Shown piece after piece: positions 1-9,501 of a DNA stretch of 64,000 nucleotides. Position 1 is the stretch's first letter; each line of letters opens with the position of its first letter. The stretch comes from Oceanospirillaceae bacterium (GTDB taxonomy: Bacteria > Pseudomonadota > Gammaproteobacteria > Pseudomonadales > Balneatricaceae), in assembly GCA_013215505.1 (NCBI GenBank), contig JABSQZ010000007.1:1-64000 (forward strand). Reading direction: 5' to 3'. The notes beneath the pieces are model-generated. The model was not told where the DNA came from, ran no database searches, and saw only the letters and a list, made by a program, of their open reading frames with translations. The position numbers were made by a program, and so were the translations under genes.

Positions 1-253
1 GATCTACACATATTAATTTTCGACCGTTAGTCTGCAGTGTCTGCAGGTCATCGATGTGTTGCAGTGGAATCCGCGATGTGACTTTTTTAGTGTCAGTATT
101 AAAGCGCACTGCCTTGTCGTAGCGCAAGCCACTATACACGACGGCATCCACCTGATAACAGCCTGCGGCACGCATTACCGCCCCTACGTTGCTGGGGCTT
201 TTAGGGTCTATCAATCCTATAACTAGGGGTTTATCTTGCAGTTCTTTATGCAT
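1..253 (-). CDS. TrmH/SpoU-family RNA 2'-O-methyltransferase, N-terminal part only
   Basis: Reverse-strand reading from the ATG at 251-253 gives 84 codons before the window edge; the C-terminal half, including the SAM-binding knot, lies outside. The visible part has the typical opening of small SpoU/TrmH enzymes: a beta strand (VIGLIDPKSPSNVGAVMRAA) in which the N-x-G-x-x-x-R-A-A motif binds RNA substrate. The family methylates a ribose 2'-O in tRNA or rRNA; the exact substrate cannot be told from this piece. It starts 3 nt after the stop of the upstream alpha/beta hydrolase gene, so the two are probably co-transcribed. The family call is firm; the specific target is unknown. Confidence 0.8.
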   Translation of the reverse strand, partial: MHKELQDKPLVIGLIDPKSPSNVGAVMRAAGCYQVDAVVYSGLRYDKAVRFNTDTKKVTSRIPLQHIDDLQTLQTNGRKLICVD

Positions 254-256
254 TGT

Positions 257-1012
257 CTAATTCTTTCCGCTACTGCTGTTATGGGTATTTTCTTCAGCTA
301 GCTGCATCCACTGTGTTATCAACTCGGCTAACTGATTGGGCTGTTCCAGAGGTGCAAAGTGCCCGCAAAACGCTAATTGCTGACATTTTATCGAACTTGA
401 TTTTTGCTGCAGTCGCTGCAATTGGGCACTGTTGACCAGGGGATCTCTGTCGCCGTACACAAACCACAGCGGCCTGTGCTGGCAGCTTAATAGCTCGGTT
501 AAATCCCGACGCACAGAGAGTTCGGTTAAATGATGCAGCAAACTCTGCTTATCAAAGCTACTATCCATCTTTTGTACCAAGCTGACTATGGCAGCGGTGT
601 CCCCGAGTTCTGGGTGCAACATAGCGATAACTCGCCGTTTGCCAATCACCGCTTTTGCCTGCCCCTGTAGGGCAGAGACTATATTTTTTCGCGCCTGTAA
701 CTCAATTTCTGGCAGTACCCCGGGGTCGTTGGCAACCACCATTAACTTGTCTAGCTGATCATCAAATTGGCAACTAATAGCACTCGCCAGGTAGCCTCCT
801 AATGAAAAACCTAGCAGTGCAAAGCGTTGCCCAGCACTGTGACTACGTATTTTCTTTACCAGAGAATCAACCACTTGCTGCATATTTCCGGCTGCCGGAA
901 TAGCTGTGTGCACTAATAGGTATTCGTCACTTAGTAGTGGCCAAAGTCGTTGCCATAGATCACTGTTACAGAGTGTTCCGGGAATAAAATAAAGTAGTTT
1001 TTTACGGGTCAC
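257..1012 (-). CDS. alpha/beta-fold hydrolase
   Basis: A 251-residue protein of the alpha/beta hydrolase superfamily. The nucleophile elbow is GFSLGGY with Ser70, the acid is in VYGDRDP (Asp188 or Asp190) and the base is His218 in CGHFAP, so a complete Ser-Asp-His triad is visible. There is no signal peptide, so it should be cytoplasmic. The sequence resembles the MenH/BioH-like small esterase group, but the substrate cannot be deduced. The start codon is GTG at 1010-1012 and no strong ribosome-binding site is seen, so a nearby alternative start is possible. It lies directly upstream of, and in line with, the RNA methyltransferase gene. Confidence 0.8.
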   Translation of the reverse strand: MTRKKLLYFIPGTLCNSDLWQRLWPLLSDEYLLVHTAIPAAGNMQQVVDSLVKKIRSHSAGQRFALLGFSLGGYLASAISCQFDDQLDKLMVVANDPGVLPEIELQARKNIVSALQGQAKAVIGKRRVIAMLHPELGDTAAIVSLVQKMDSSFDKQSLLHHLTELSVRRDLTELLSCQHRPLWFVYGDRDPLVNSAQLQRLQQKSSSIKCQQLAFCGHFAPLEQPNQLAELITQWMQLAEENTHNSSSGKN

Positions 1013-1155
1013 TCAATCAATTCCAATATTAAACAGATAAATTAATTTACACTTAAGTCAAATTAAAAAAACAAGAAACCATAACATTTATAAATATAAA
1101 CCTTATAAAACAATATCTTGACAAAAAATATAGTCTAATCTCGTGACACATTGCA

Positions 1156-1184
1156 GCTTCGGTTAAAATTATTTTAACTGAAGC
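1156..1184. promoter_or_regulatory. near-perfect inverted repeat upstream of a small gene
   Basis: GCTTCGGTTAAAAT is followed after one base by ATTTTAACTGAAGC: 14-nt arms with a single C/T difference that still allows a G-U pair. It sits about 80 nt upstream of the small gene at 1264 and in the leader of the leftward hydrolase gene. No T-run follows, so an operator or an mRNA leader structure is more likely than a terminator. Confidence 0.45.
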
Positions 1185-1263
1185 CACAAGATAACTCGTT
1201 TGTTCAGCCTCGAGGATAACACTAAAATCTCCTGGCACTTGAGACATCAAACGGAGACTAATC

Positions 1264-1416
1264 ATGCAGTCACATACAGCAGAACACAGGACTAATACAG
1301 AGTTAACAATAGAGTTAAACAGTCAGATGCTAAAACATTATCAACAGCGCGCACATTTTGAGCGTTCAGTGGTTTTCCATCAATTGCTAAAAAGGTTAAA
1401 AAAATTAATCTTTTAA
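1264..1416 (+). CDS. small basic protein, 50 aa, unknown function
   Basis: ATG at 1264 is preceded by CGGAGA at good spacing, and the frame runs to TAA at 1414-1416. The product is polar at its N-terminus and basic at its C-terminus (QLLKRLKKLIF), with a heptad-like central helix. I recognise no family. Support comes from the ribosome-binding site and the independent upstream region with a conspicuous inverted repeat. It converges on the DUF2986 gene. A chance reading frame cannot be excluded at this length. Confidence 0.45.
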   Translation: MQSHTAEHRTNTELTIELNSQMLKHYQQRAHFERSVVFHQLLKRLKKLIF

Positions 1417-1446
1417 ACTTTTTAACGGGATTCTTTGACTGACTTG

Positions 1447-1632
1447 TTACTGGTCGGCATCGCCACTGTGCGCAACCGTTGCTTCAACACAAGTTGTAGC
1501 GTTATCGGCGACCTCCAGGGATGCCCTCTCAGCTTTAGAGACATAGCGACCTTTTTGATTGGGGCTAAGCTTTGACTTAGCTTTTTTCAGTCTTTTGTTA
1601 AAAATTTGATTCAGTTTTTTCTTACGGTTCAT
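1447..1632 (-). CDS. DUF2986 small basic protein
   Basis: This 61-residue protein has a Lys/Arg-rich N-terminus (MNRKKKLNQIFNKRLKKAK) followed by a conserved-looking GRYVSKAERA segment, the signature I know from DUF2986 proteins of marine gammaproteobacteria such as Vibrio and Shewanella. Their function is not known; the charge suggests a nucleic-acid or ribosome contact, which is inference only. The acidic tail after residue 40 looks lineage-specific. It is probably its own transcription unit, facing the small gene at 1264. Confidence 0.7.
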   Translation of the reverse strand: MNRKKKLNQIFNKRLKKAKSKLSPNQKGRYVSKAERASLEVADNATTCVEATVAHSGDADQ

Positions 1633-1691
1633 CAGTATTTCCGAAATTATATTTAGCAGTCGGGCATTATAATGTTTCTAGGTTTAGACGG

Positions 1692-2630
1692 CTAGTGGGT
1701 AAACTTAATCGATTGCTCAGCTCTATTGTTAACTTCAAGGGTAAAGATATCAGCGCGGGCATAGTGACCAGTGACATCTAAAGCACGCTTGGCAATCGCA
1801 GCGCGGTCAACATCTATGTCTAATATGATATTTTTTTTCTGCTGATGCAGCGGGCCGTAAACTATTTCTCCCCCCGGAGCGATGATCACTGAATCACCCG
1901 GGTTTATCCATGACTCAGTATCTGGATAGAGTCTGTCTAAGTCAGGAAAATCAGCCGGTAAGTCACTGCGCTCCAGTGCAACACCACAGCCAAGCACCCA
2001 GCAGCGCCCCTCTCGGGCAATGTGCTGCATAGTACCTATCCATCCCTCGCCACTGTCATACGTGGGGGCGATATAAATTTCAAGCCCCTGGGCATACAAT
2101 GCATATCGCGCCAATGGCATGTAGCTTTCCCAGCAGATAAGGCTGCCTATCCTGCCAACGGCTGTATCTGTTACTTTCAACCCGCTGGCATCACCCATTC
2201 CCCAGACCATTCGCTCCGGGTTGGTGGGCATTAACTTGCGATGACAATTAACAATGCTGCCATCGACCGAGATTGTTACTACTGAATTATAAATAGTTGC
2301 CCTGCTATTACAGCTGTCTCTTTCATTGATCCCACAGACTACTGTCAGCTGATGTTCTCTGGCGGCCTCCTGGATTGGCGCTAAGTCGTTACTGCTAAGA
2401 TCCACAGAGTTTTGCAGTAGTAACTGATGCAATTGCTCGCTGATGCCCCAATCACCTCCCGGTTTAAGTCTCCAGATCCACGCAGGGTATCCGGCGATAA
2501 ATGCCTCACTAAACACCACCAACTCTGCTCCCTGCGCAGCAACTTGCTCAATGATTTTCACCGCTTTGTCGATAGTTTTAGTTTTATTTAAAACCACTGC
2601 CGACTCTTGGATAATTGCGATTTTTACCAT
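1692..2630 (-). CDS. nitrilase-family carbon-nitrogen hydrolase
   Basis: A 312-residue member of the nitrilase superfamily, branch 1 by appearance. The catalytic triad is visible as Glu42 (FSEAF), Lys132 (CHRKLMP) and Cys166 (LICWESYMP). True nitrilases hydrolyse a nitrile to an acid and ammonia; the CWE-x-x-x-P context fits them better than amidases. I start at the second of two adjacent ATGs (2628-2630) because GAGGTG lies about 8 nt upstream; a longer reading to 2660 would include that ribosome-binding site. There is no signal peptide, and no neighbouring pathway gene indicates the substrate. Confidence 0.87.
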   Translation of the reverse strand: MVKIAIIQESAVVLNKTKTIDKAVKIIEQVAAQGAELVVFSEAFIAGYPAWIWRLKPGGDWGISEQLHQLLLQNSVDLSSNDLAPIQEAAREHQLTVVCGINERDSCNSRATIYNSVVTISVDGSIVNCHRKLMPTNPERMVWGMGDASGLKVTDTAVGRIGSLICWESYMPLARYALYAQGLEIYIAPTYDSGEGWIGTMQHIAREGRCWVLGCGVALERSDLPADFPDLDRLYPDTESWINPGDSVIIAPGGEIVYGPLHQQKKNIILDIDVDRAAIAKRALDVTGHYARADIFTLEVNNRAEQSIKFTH

Positions 2631-2747
2631 CATTTTCACCTCATAATTTTTAACTAACATGCGCTTTAGGCAAATGAGTTGTGCTCTTACAATTACATGT
2701 CGCTTTAGAATTAGTTACTGTAAAAATTCCTAATTCACTGATTAAGC

Positions 2748-2784
2748 CGCTCTGGACAGAACACTAAAAGCACAACCCAGAGCG
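2748..2784. promoter_or_regulatory. long-loop stem upstream of nitrilase and FecR genes
   Basis: CGCTCTGG and CCAGAGCG form an 8-bp perfect stem with a 21-nt loop in the 349-nt divergent region (2631-2979) between the nitrilase and FecR-domain genes. The rest of this region is AT-rich with no recognisable gene. The role is unknown; it could be a leader structure of the nitrilase mRNA. Confidence 0.3.
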
Positions 2785-2979
2785 TAGATTACAATCAAGA
2801 ACAGTCCGAAAAACAAACGTATCCTGTTGTTATTAACTGTGAAATATTTTTATCAACAATTATCAAACCTAGTCAAGGGGTCAACATCCACTGCGTTGGT
2901 TCAGTACAGTGATTATTTGAAATAAACCAGATTGGCAACTAGGCTAATTTATTATGATGGACAGACTGGGTATCTTGTA

Positions 2980-3948
2980 ATGAAGAACATTTCTTGGCTA
3001 GTGCTTTTTTCAACACTATTGTTATGCAGCAATAGTGCTATGGCTGAAATGCAAAACTGGAAAGTTGCTAAAGTGCAAGGTGATGCGATTTTATCTAAAC
3101 CCGGGTTTGCGCCAAGAAGAGTTGAATTACACGACAGCTTTGGCGCTGGTCAGAAAATTACTACGTCAGCTAATGCAAGTGTTTCTCTGGTCAGAAATTC
3201 CGAGGCTTTTATTATCTCGCCCAATAGCGAAATAGAAATACCCAGCGATGAAAACACTAGTACCTTTACTTTATTTTTTCAAACTTTAGGTACTGTATTA
3301 TTCTCCGCCAAGAAAAAGAACCAACACCATTTCAAAGTTCAAACACCCTTTGCCGCCGCTTTAGTTAAAGGAACAACCTTTGCCATCAATGTCACTAGTA
3401 ACAATTACCAAATCCAAGTATTCGAGGGCTCAGTTGAACTTAAAGGCCACAACAGAAAAGACTCCCATATAGTTAATGCCGGAGCGCAATCTCAGGTTCA
3501 ATATCAAATAAGAAATAAGATTAAGATTAAGAAAGTGCTTAATGATCTGGGTAATAATCCTCATTTAGGCAATGATATTGAAAAATTAGCCAAAACCTAC
3601 CGCGAAAAAATAGTCATAGGCAGCAGAGGTAAAAAAAATCTGCAAAAAACGGTTAACAACCAAGCACCTAAAACAAACAATGATGTTCGAGGAAAAGCAC
3701 AGCTGCAGGCCACAGCTAAGCTCAGAGCTAAGACCCGTCTAAGAACCAATAACAATTTGAAAGTCAGTGGCAATTTCGACCTTAATGGAAAAGGTAATAT
3801 AAACCGCTCAGAGGAAAGTAAAGAACATCGCGGTAGTAACGGTGGCGGCGATAAAAGCGGTAATAGTGGCAGCGGTGGTAACGGCGGCGGTAATAGCGGC
3901 GGTAACAGCAATAGCGGAGGCAACTCCGGTGGTAATAAAAACAAATAG
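2980..3948 (+). CDS. secreted FecR-domain protein with Gly/Asn-rich tail
   Basis: I start at MKN (2980), which gives a clean signal peptide (hydrophobic LVLFSTLLL, cleavage near AMA-E); the 16 codons upstream have no such character. After cleavage comes a FecR domain of about 150 residues (VQGDAILSKPG..., the FQTLGTVLF strand, TPFAAALVKGTTFAI, FEGSVEL), as in periplasmic FecR proteins not linked to iron. Residues 210-290 are Lys/Arg/Asn-rich, and the last 45 are almost only Gly, Asn, Ser and Lys (GGN repeats), a low-complexity tail suited to surface or matrix attachment. It converges on the CHASE2 sensor; FecR and CHASE2 proteins are often neighbours in bacteria, so it may supply or modulate that sensor's signal (inference). 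Confidence 0.8.
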   Translation: MKNISWLVLFSTLLLCSNSAMAEMQNWKVAKVQGDAILSKPGFAPRRVELHDSFGAGQKITTSANASVSLVRNSEAFIISPNSEIEIPSDENTSTFTLFFQTLGTVLFSAKKKNQHHFKVQTPFAAALVKGTTFAINVTSNNYQIQVFEGSVELKGHNRKDSHIVNAGAQSQVQYQIRNKIKIKKVLNDLGNNPHLGNDIEKLAKTYREKIVIGSRGKKNLQKTVNNQAPKTNNDVRGKAQLQATAKLRAKTRLRTNNNLKVSGNFDLNGKGNINRSEESKEHRGSNGGGDKSGNSGSGGNGGGNSGGNSNSGGNSGGNKNK

Positions 3949-4326
3949 AGCAGTGTAATTAACCTAGGCTAGCCGACCCCAGTTTCAGATACTCTGCTGC
4001 GCATACGCAGCAGTGAATCTGTCGACGTTCAGCACTGAGCCGAGTTTCCGAGTTTCACTACATTGGTCATAATTCAAGCACCTTTTGCAAGCGTAAGCCG
4101 GTGATAAAACCAATCGGTTGCACAGCTACAATATAGTGCGAGTACCCGCCCATTCAAAGTTAACTGACAGAGCTGTCGTCACTTTCCCACATGCATACTG
4201 GTAAAACAGCTGTCCTGCTTGCAAGACTGTCAGAGAGAGCATCTATAAATACTGCTATTGGTCTTCAATAACACCCGAAACTGAATTTGTATTGCCACTC
4301 TAAGTGCTGTTTAACGGCAACATTTT
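3949..4326. other. intergenic region between convergent fecR-like and CHASE2 genes
   Basis: No gene is supported in these 378 nt. The only structure seen is a perfect 8-bp stem with a 4-nt loop at 3994-4013 (CTGCTGCG-CATA-CGCAGCAG), 46 nt after the FecR stop. It has no following T-run, so it is a weak terminator candidate at best. Confidence 0.4.
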
Positions 4327-7173
4327 CTAGTGCTTATTCACTGCTACTTGGTCAATTTCCAGTGGTTGGTCAACTTCTGCAAACTCTTCCATTTTAAGCA
4401 GTTTATGCACATCTTTTAAGGGCATGGGTTTACTGTAAAAATAGCCTTGGCCTATTTCACAACCGACAGACTTTAACAGCCCCAGCATACTTTGCTCTTC
4501 TATCCCCTCGGCCAGTACGATCTTATCAGCTGAGTGACCCAGTGCTACGATGGAGCTCATCAGCGCATCATCTTGCGGCGTCTTACCAATATTCATTGTA
4601 AAACTGCGATCGATTTTTATTTTATCAAAGGGAAGTTTAGTCATGTACTGCAGGCTCGAATAACCCGTGCCAAAATCATCCATCGCAATTTTAACACCTA
4701 ATTTTTGCACTTTACCTAAAGTCTCACAGACGTAATCTATGTCATCCATCATCATACTTTCAGTGATTTCCAGCTCTAACCTGTGCGCGGCAAGCCCGGA
4801 TTTTTTTAGATACTTGATACAGAGTTCCGCCATATCCGGTCCATCAAATTGCGACGGAGATACATTGATAGCGACGGTTAAATCACCAGGCCAGGCAGCG
4901 GCATCGTGACAGCCAAGTTCCAGTACTATTTCACCAATTTGATTAATCAAACCGCACTCTTCGGCTATGGGGATGAAATCATCGGGAAAGCGCAACCCTT
5001 TATTGGGATCTTGCCACCTGATTAATGACTCAAAACCCAGTAATCTGTCGTCACTGATAGCGTGCTGAGGTTGATAAAATAATACGAACTCGCGGTCTCT
5101 GATCGCTCTCACTAATTCCTGTTTAACTTCACTTTTCTTGCGAATTTTATTTGCCAGGTCCTCCTCGTAGATAAAGTAATCTAAGGTATTATTGGTTTTC
5201 ACATAATCGAGTGCTGCTGTCGCATTATTCACTAAGGTTTCAACATTGGCACCATGTTCAGCTGCGATAGCCATACCTATTGATACCGACATTAATATTT
5301 CCTGCCCCTGCAGGTTTAATGGCTTACTAAACAAAAAATACACCTGACGCATGCTGTCGAGCTGCGCTTTGCTATCTTTCGGGTCTAAATCAGCGTGCAC
5401 AATACTAAACACAGTATCGGAAAACCGACACACACTGCCCCGCTTACCGGTTAATTGTTTAAGCTCCCTGGCGACTTGACAAGTAGCGCTATCAGCAGCG
5501 ATCAAACCATATATTTGCTTAATCTCTTTGATAGAGTCCAAATTAATAAGCATCAGGGAACTGCACTGGTAAAGCTGCTTAGTTTCCCACAATTTATTTA
5601 TCTGTTGATCAAAACTGTATTTATTCGGCAATTTGGTTAGCGGATCGTTGTATTTCAAATCAACTAAAGCGACTTCAGATTGGTTCTTTTCCGCAATAAT
5701 GCGCATTTTTTCGGTGATATCAGTCACCATAAAATCATATATTTGATGTGATTGCTGTTTTCTGCCGTGCCTGCTCGAGCGCATAAAGGCCGTTTTATTG
5801 ATCAATAACTCAATATGAAAGCTCTTGCCAGCAGGATTTTTCATAAACATTTCAATGAAATCCGTTTTCGAAATATCAGCATCTGTAGAAGAATTGATTC
5901 GATTGAATAGCAGCTCACTGTTTTCAACATAATCAAAGATTTTACACTTGGCATTAATCAACTGATCATCAATGCAAAACATAGCTTTGGCTTTTTTATT
6001 GGCGACCAATATAACGCCTTGGTGGTCAGTGATTATAATTCCATTGGCACTGTCTTTAATCATCTGATCAATCAGGGCTTTATGGAAATTATTGGTATTT
6101 ATTTCTCTGATCAAAGCAATGGTGCGGTACTGTACATTGAGGACTATTTGCGAAATTAAAGAAATGATGACCGCTATATACAGCAGCGAAGTCGGCAGTA
6201 TCAGCTTGTAATAATGGTGCAGAAAAATACTGCACAAGTAAATTGCCAAGAGGATAAATAGATTTACCAGAAGACCGGGTAATAGCTTTTTCTTGTTGTA
6301 AAAACAAGTGCTGATTAAGATGATTAACAGCGCTATAGCTATAATATTTTTACTCTTAATCTGGGAAAATTGTTTATCCCGGATCAGTGTTTCATAGCCC
6401 AAAGCGTGAATAATGACACCCGGTAATCGGCCGTATTTCGGCAGCGCAAACATATCGCCAAGCTCGATAGAAGTAGAGCCGAGCAGCAGTTTTTTATGGG
6501 CTAGGAGCTGTGGTGAGAAATTTCCAGTAATTACATCTTTAAAAGAAACTCGCGGAATGCTGTGTGGATCTATAGAAAAATCTATGATCAATGGCTCCAC
6601 TTGCATATCTGCTCTGTTTGCTAAAAAATTAGCTATGGTAGGGCGGCCGTTTGCAGCGAAGGTAATGTATTTAAACACTAAACCCGATTGGTCCACTAGC
6701 GCATTGGCGCTGGCAAGCTCAACGTGCTTGGCAAATTGCTCGATGGGTTTATTTTCGATATAACTCAGCTGACCATTTTCCTGCTTTTTTGTGCCTGCGA
6801 TGAAAGAAGCCAATACTACCGGAAAAGTTGTTTTAGCCAATTGCTCTGCAAACTCCCTGTCCTGTGCTGCGCTTGAGGGAGAGCTAAAATCTATATCAAA
6901 TACCAGCATTTTTGGTTCCAGCGGTTGCAATTGCCTCAATAGCTGCGCATAGATACTTCTTGGCCAGGGCCAATTGTTAAAATGTTTGATGCTCTTATCA
7001 TCTATTTCAATGATCAGCAGATCGTTGGATGCCGGCGTATCTACTTGCTTAAACCTATCCACCAGAGCTTTGTGATCGTATCCAGTTAAATCTATACTCA
7101 GCTGGCAAATGTATAACGACAATGACAATACTAAAAACGTTAGTGCTTTTTCTACTAAAGTGCTGATTTGCAT
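4327..7173 (-). CDS. CHASE2-PAS-GGDEF(degenerate)-EAL membrane sensor, c-di-GMP phosphodiesterase
   Basis: A 948-residue sensor starting at MQIST (7173), where AGGTG lies 4 nt upstream; a 21-codon longer reading lacks this. Order: N-terminal membrane helix, periplasmic CHASE2 domain (about 35-270, with the DDKSI and WPWPRS motifs), a cluster of membrane helices (about 275-355), a PAS domain (about 365-490), a GGDEF domain and an EAL domain (about 690-935). The GGDEF site reads SDTVF, so cyclase activity is lost. The EAL site reads ESL but keeps INVSPSQF, the EITES Glu, DDFGTG, KIDR, AEGIE and GQGY, so phosphodiesterase activity is expected. It therefore probably lowers c-di-GMP in response to a periplasmic cue. 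It faces the FecR-domain gene. Confidence 0.9.
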   Translation of the reverse strand: MQISTLVEKALTFLVLSLSLYICQLSIDLTGYDHKALVDRFKQVDTPASNDLLIIEIDDKSIKHFNNWPWPRSIYAQLLRQLQPLEPKMLVFDIDFSSPSSAAQDREFAEQLAKTTFPVVLASFIAGTKKQENGQLSYIENKPIEQFAKHVELASANALVDQSGLVFKYITFAANGRPTIANFLANRADMQVEPLIIDFSIDPHSIPRVSFKDVITGNFSPQLLAHKKLLLGSTSIELGDMFALPKYGRLPGVIIHALGYETLIRDKQFSQIKSKNIIAIALLIILISTCFYNKKKLLPGLLVNLFILLAIYLCSIFLHHYYKLILPTSLLYIAVIISLISQIVLNVQYRTIALIREINTNNFHKALIDQMIKDSANGIIITDHQGVILVANKKAKAMFCIDDQLINAKCKIFDYVENSELLFNRINSSTDADISKTDFIEMFMKNPAGKSFHIELLINKTAFMRSSRHGRKQQSHQIYDFMVTDITEKMRIIAEKNQSEVALVDLKYNDPLTKLPNKYSFDQQINKLWETKQLYQCSSLMLINLDSIKEIKQIYGLIAADSATCQVARELKQLTGKRGSVCRFSDTVFSIVHADLDPKDSKAQLDSMRQVYFLFSKPLNLQGQEILMSVSIGMAIAAEHGANVETLVNNATAALDYVKTNNTLDYFIYEEDLANKIRKKSEVKQELVRAIRDREFVLFYQPQHAISDDRLLGFESLIRWQDPNKGLRFPDDFIPIAEECGLINQIGEIVLELGCHDAAAWPGDLTVAINVSPSQFDGPDMAELCIKYLKKSGLAAHRLELEITESMMMDDIDYVCETLGKVQKLGVKIAMDDFGTGYSSLQYMTKLPFDKIKIDRSFTMNIGKTPQDDALMSSIVALGHSADKIVLAEGIEEQSMLGLLKSVGCEIGQGYFYSKPMPLKDVHKLLKMEEFAEVDQPLEIDQVAVNKH

Positions 7174-7794
7174 AGCGCACCTGTGGTTTTTAAAAAAATA
7201 TGAGGGCATTCTGTGTGTTCGATTTCGCCAAGCCAAGCTAGTATTTCGCTACTAAAATGGCTGCAGACTCAAGTAAAAGTCATAGCTCTTCTGGCAGTTT
7301 TTTAATTGCTGAGTAATGCCTTAGTTGGCGTGTCTGAGTTGTTCACATATTCCCCATAGCGCACCGTACTTATTTGTTTATTGCACAATAAATACCAGCA
7401 CAAAACACCTGTTAATCCCTCCTATAAGCATAGTGTAGAAATGGATTATTTTAGCTTTATATTCTGAAAAACAACTTAGTAGTGGATCAATAACGGTGAA
7501 AAATTCGACATAATATTGCATCCATCATCGATTGCAGTTCTAGATATTTAACCCGTCCTCAGCGGCTCCTAATTTAGTGATTGACGGATAACGGAAGCAG
7601 TTCTGATACTTATCAAACAATGAATTAATAATAAACTTGTTGTAGTTTTTTATACAAAAAATGTCTATTTACCGATCAATTCACCTTAGGTACCATCTTT
7701 CTCTACAAACGAAGCGATTGCTCCCTTTAGCTGTATTCGGTATATCCAGTACTATTTCGCGGCACTCCTAACAACATGAGTAGAGAGAATGACC
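7174..7794. other. divergent intergenic region upstream of CHASE2 sensor and chemoreceptor
   Basis: About 620 nt of AT-rich sequence with no supported gene. It must hold promoters for both divergent genes, but I find no convincing sigma-70 or sigma-28 element by eye. It is unusually long for this window; the paralogous chemoreceptor at 21127 has a similarly long leader of 540 nt. Confidence 0.4.
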
Positions 7795-9486
7795 ATGAAA
7801 TCACAAGGACTGTTCATAAAAATGGCTATGCCGGTACTCATTCTGTTTGCCGCTGTGATTGTTTTTTTAATGTTTTATATTCCCACTTTGATAGAGCGAA
7901 ACCTTATCCAGAGTGTCTCTCTGTCCGGAGAGCAAACGGCCAAGCAATTTAAAGTTATCCGTGGCTACTACACTAAAAATGTGATTAAAAAAGTGCTGGC
8001 CAGCGAGGGAATCAGACCCGCTATCAGGCACGAAGGTGAACCGGGAAAAATTCCTCTACCTGCTACGCTAGTTCACGATTTAAGCAAGCAGCTCAAAGGT
8101 GCTGGTTTGTCGCTGCAACTTTACAGCCCTTTTCCCTTCCCCAACCGCAGCAGCAGAAGGCTGAGCAAGCAGCAACAAGAGACCTGGAAACAGCTCAATA
8201 ATGATCCAAAAACACCTGTAGTGACCACCAGTACAGTCGCCGGCGATACTATTATCAGTGTCGCAATAGCCGATACGATGTCGGCAAAAGGATGTGTGGC
8301 CTGCCACAATAGTCGCCCGGACACGCCCAAAGATGATTGGAAGTTAGGCGACGTTCGCGGAATTTTACAAGTAGATACTAACATTTCCGCCCAAATAGCG
8401 GCGGGATCACATACCAGTGCACATATCATTGTCACGCTAATTATTGTCTTAGTGTCAGTGATCGCGGTACTTGCTTTCGTCTTTAAGCACACTATAGGTA
8501 ATAAACTGTCAGAGATTGGTAATAGCATGCACGAATTGGCTGAAGGTGAGGGCAACCTTAGTGCCCAGTTAGAAGTCGATGGTAATGATGAAGTAAGCGG
8601 TCTTGCCAGGACATTTAATTCTTTCATTTCAAAACTTAAAGACAGTATTATCCAGGCATCCAGTTCCAGTGATGAAGCGGCAAATATGGCGGTAGTGATG
8701 AACAAGTCTGCAGAGCAGGCCAATTCCATGGTAGCGCTTCAGAACAATGAAACTCAAGCGGCTGTCAAGCTAGTAAACGATATGGGCGAAAACATGAAAG
8801 AAGTGGTGGAGATCGCCAGTTCAGCGCTAGCCTCCGCCCGCGAAGCACACACTTCGACAGAACAGGGGATGCAAGTTGTGGCTGAGGCGACCCAGGCGAT
8901 TAGCTCACTTTCCGATGAGATTAAACAGGCCGGTAAAGTCACTGAAACTCTGCGCCAGGAGACTGACAATATAGGCTCGGTGATTGAGGTCATTAACAGC
9001 ATTGCCAATCAAACCAACTTACTGGCGCTTAATGCCGCCATCGAAGCGGCCCGCGCCGGTGAGCAGGGTCGCGGCTTTGCAGTCGTTGCCGACGAAGTTA
9101 GATCTCTGGCCAGCCGCACTCAGGAATCGACCAAAGAGATACAGCAGATGATGGCGAGCTTACAACAGGGAACTGACGATGCCGTCGCAGTGATGTTGAC
9201 CTCTCAGCACAAGGCTACTGATAGTGTGCAAAGATCAGAAGATGCCAATGTAGCACTGGAGAAAATTCACGCCGCTATCTTTGTTATTATTGAGAAAAAC
9301 AGAGAAATTGCCTCAGCCACTGAAAATCAGAACACAATGTCCATTGATGTCCAAAAAAGCCTGTCCAATATTAATGACATTTCAGGCCAGTCTGCAGATA
9401 TAGCGGTAGATACCGCAGATAACAGCAAGAAACTGGCTGAAATCACCGCCAACCTGAAAGAAATAATGAATAAATTTAAGACTTAG
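7795..9486 (+). CDS. methyl-accepting chemotaxis protein with c-haem sensor domain (DUF3365/Tll0287-like)
   Basis: A 563-residue chemoreceptor. An N-terminal membrane helix (about 8-30) is followed by a periplasmic DUF3365/Tll0287-like domain with a covalent haem site C167-VA-C170-H171, then a second helix (about 205-230), HAMP (about 230-285) and a long coiled signalling domain whose hairpin tip reads [19 protein letters not shown]. The haem suggests sensing of redox state, oxygen, NO or CO (family knowledge plus inference). I start at the ATG at 7795, as AGAGAG is properly spaced there and the paralogue at 21127 begins at the same residue; an ATG two codons earlier is too close to that site. 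No C-terminal CheR-binding pentapeptide is seen. Confidence 0.9.
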   Translation: MKSQGLFIKMAMPVLILFAAVIVFLMFYIPTLIERNLIQSVSLSGEQTAKQFKVIRGYYTKNVIKKVLASEGIRPAIRHEGEPGKIPLPATLVHDLSKQLKGAGLSLQLYSPFPFPNRSSRRLSKQQQETWKQLNNDPKTPVVTTSTVAGDTIISVAIADTMSAKGCVACHNSRPDTPKDDWKLGDVRGILQVDTNISAQIAAGSHTSAHIIVTLIIVLVSVIAVLAFVFKHTIGNKLSEIGNSMHELAEGEGNLSAQLEVDGNDEVSGLARTFNSFISKLKDSIIQASSSSDEAANMAVVMNKSAEQANSMVALQNNETQAAVKLVNDMGENMKEVVEIASSALASAREAHTSTEQGMQVVAEATQAISSLSDEIKQAGKVTETLRQETDNIGSVIEVINSIANQTNLLALNAAIEAARAGEQGRGFAVVADEVRSLASRTQESTKEIQQMMASLQQGTDDAVAVMLTSQHKATDSVQRSEDANVALEKIHAAIFVIIEKNREIASATENQNTMSIDVQKSLSNINDISGQSADIAVDTADNSKKLAEITANLKEIMNKFKT

Positions 9487-9501
9487 GTCCTTCGGAAATC
9501 T

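Noticed and set aside
1053-1265. Leftward 70-codon frame upstream of the hydrolase
   Set aside because: No ribosome site, odd composition, and it spans the inverted repeat and AT-rich leader.
3597-3944. Leftward Leu/Pro-only open frame of 115 codons
   Set aside because: It is the complement of the Gly/Asn/Ser-rich tail of the FecR-domain gene; its composition is an artefact of low-complexity DNA.
7600-7795. Sigma-28 flagellar promoter before the chemoreceptor
   Set aside because: ACCGATCA resembles GCCGATAA but no TAAA element lies at the right distance; the paralogue also lacks a match.
8121-8729. Long leftward frame inside the chemoreceptor gene
   Set aside because: Shadow of a strongly supported gene; Ser/Leu-rich composition typical of the complement.
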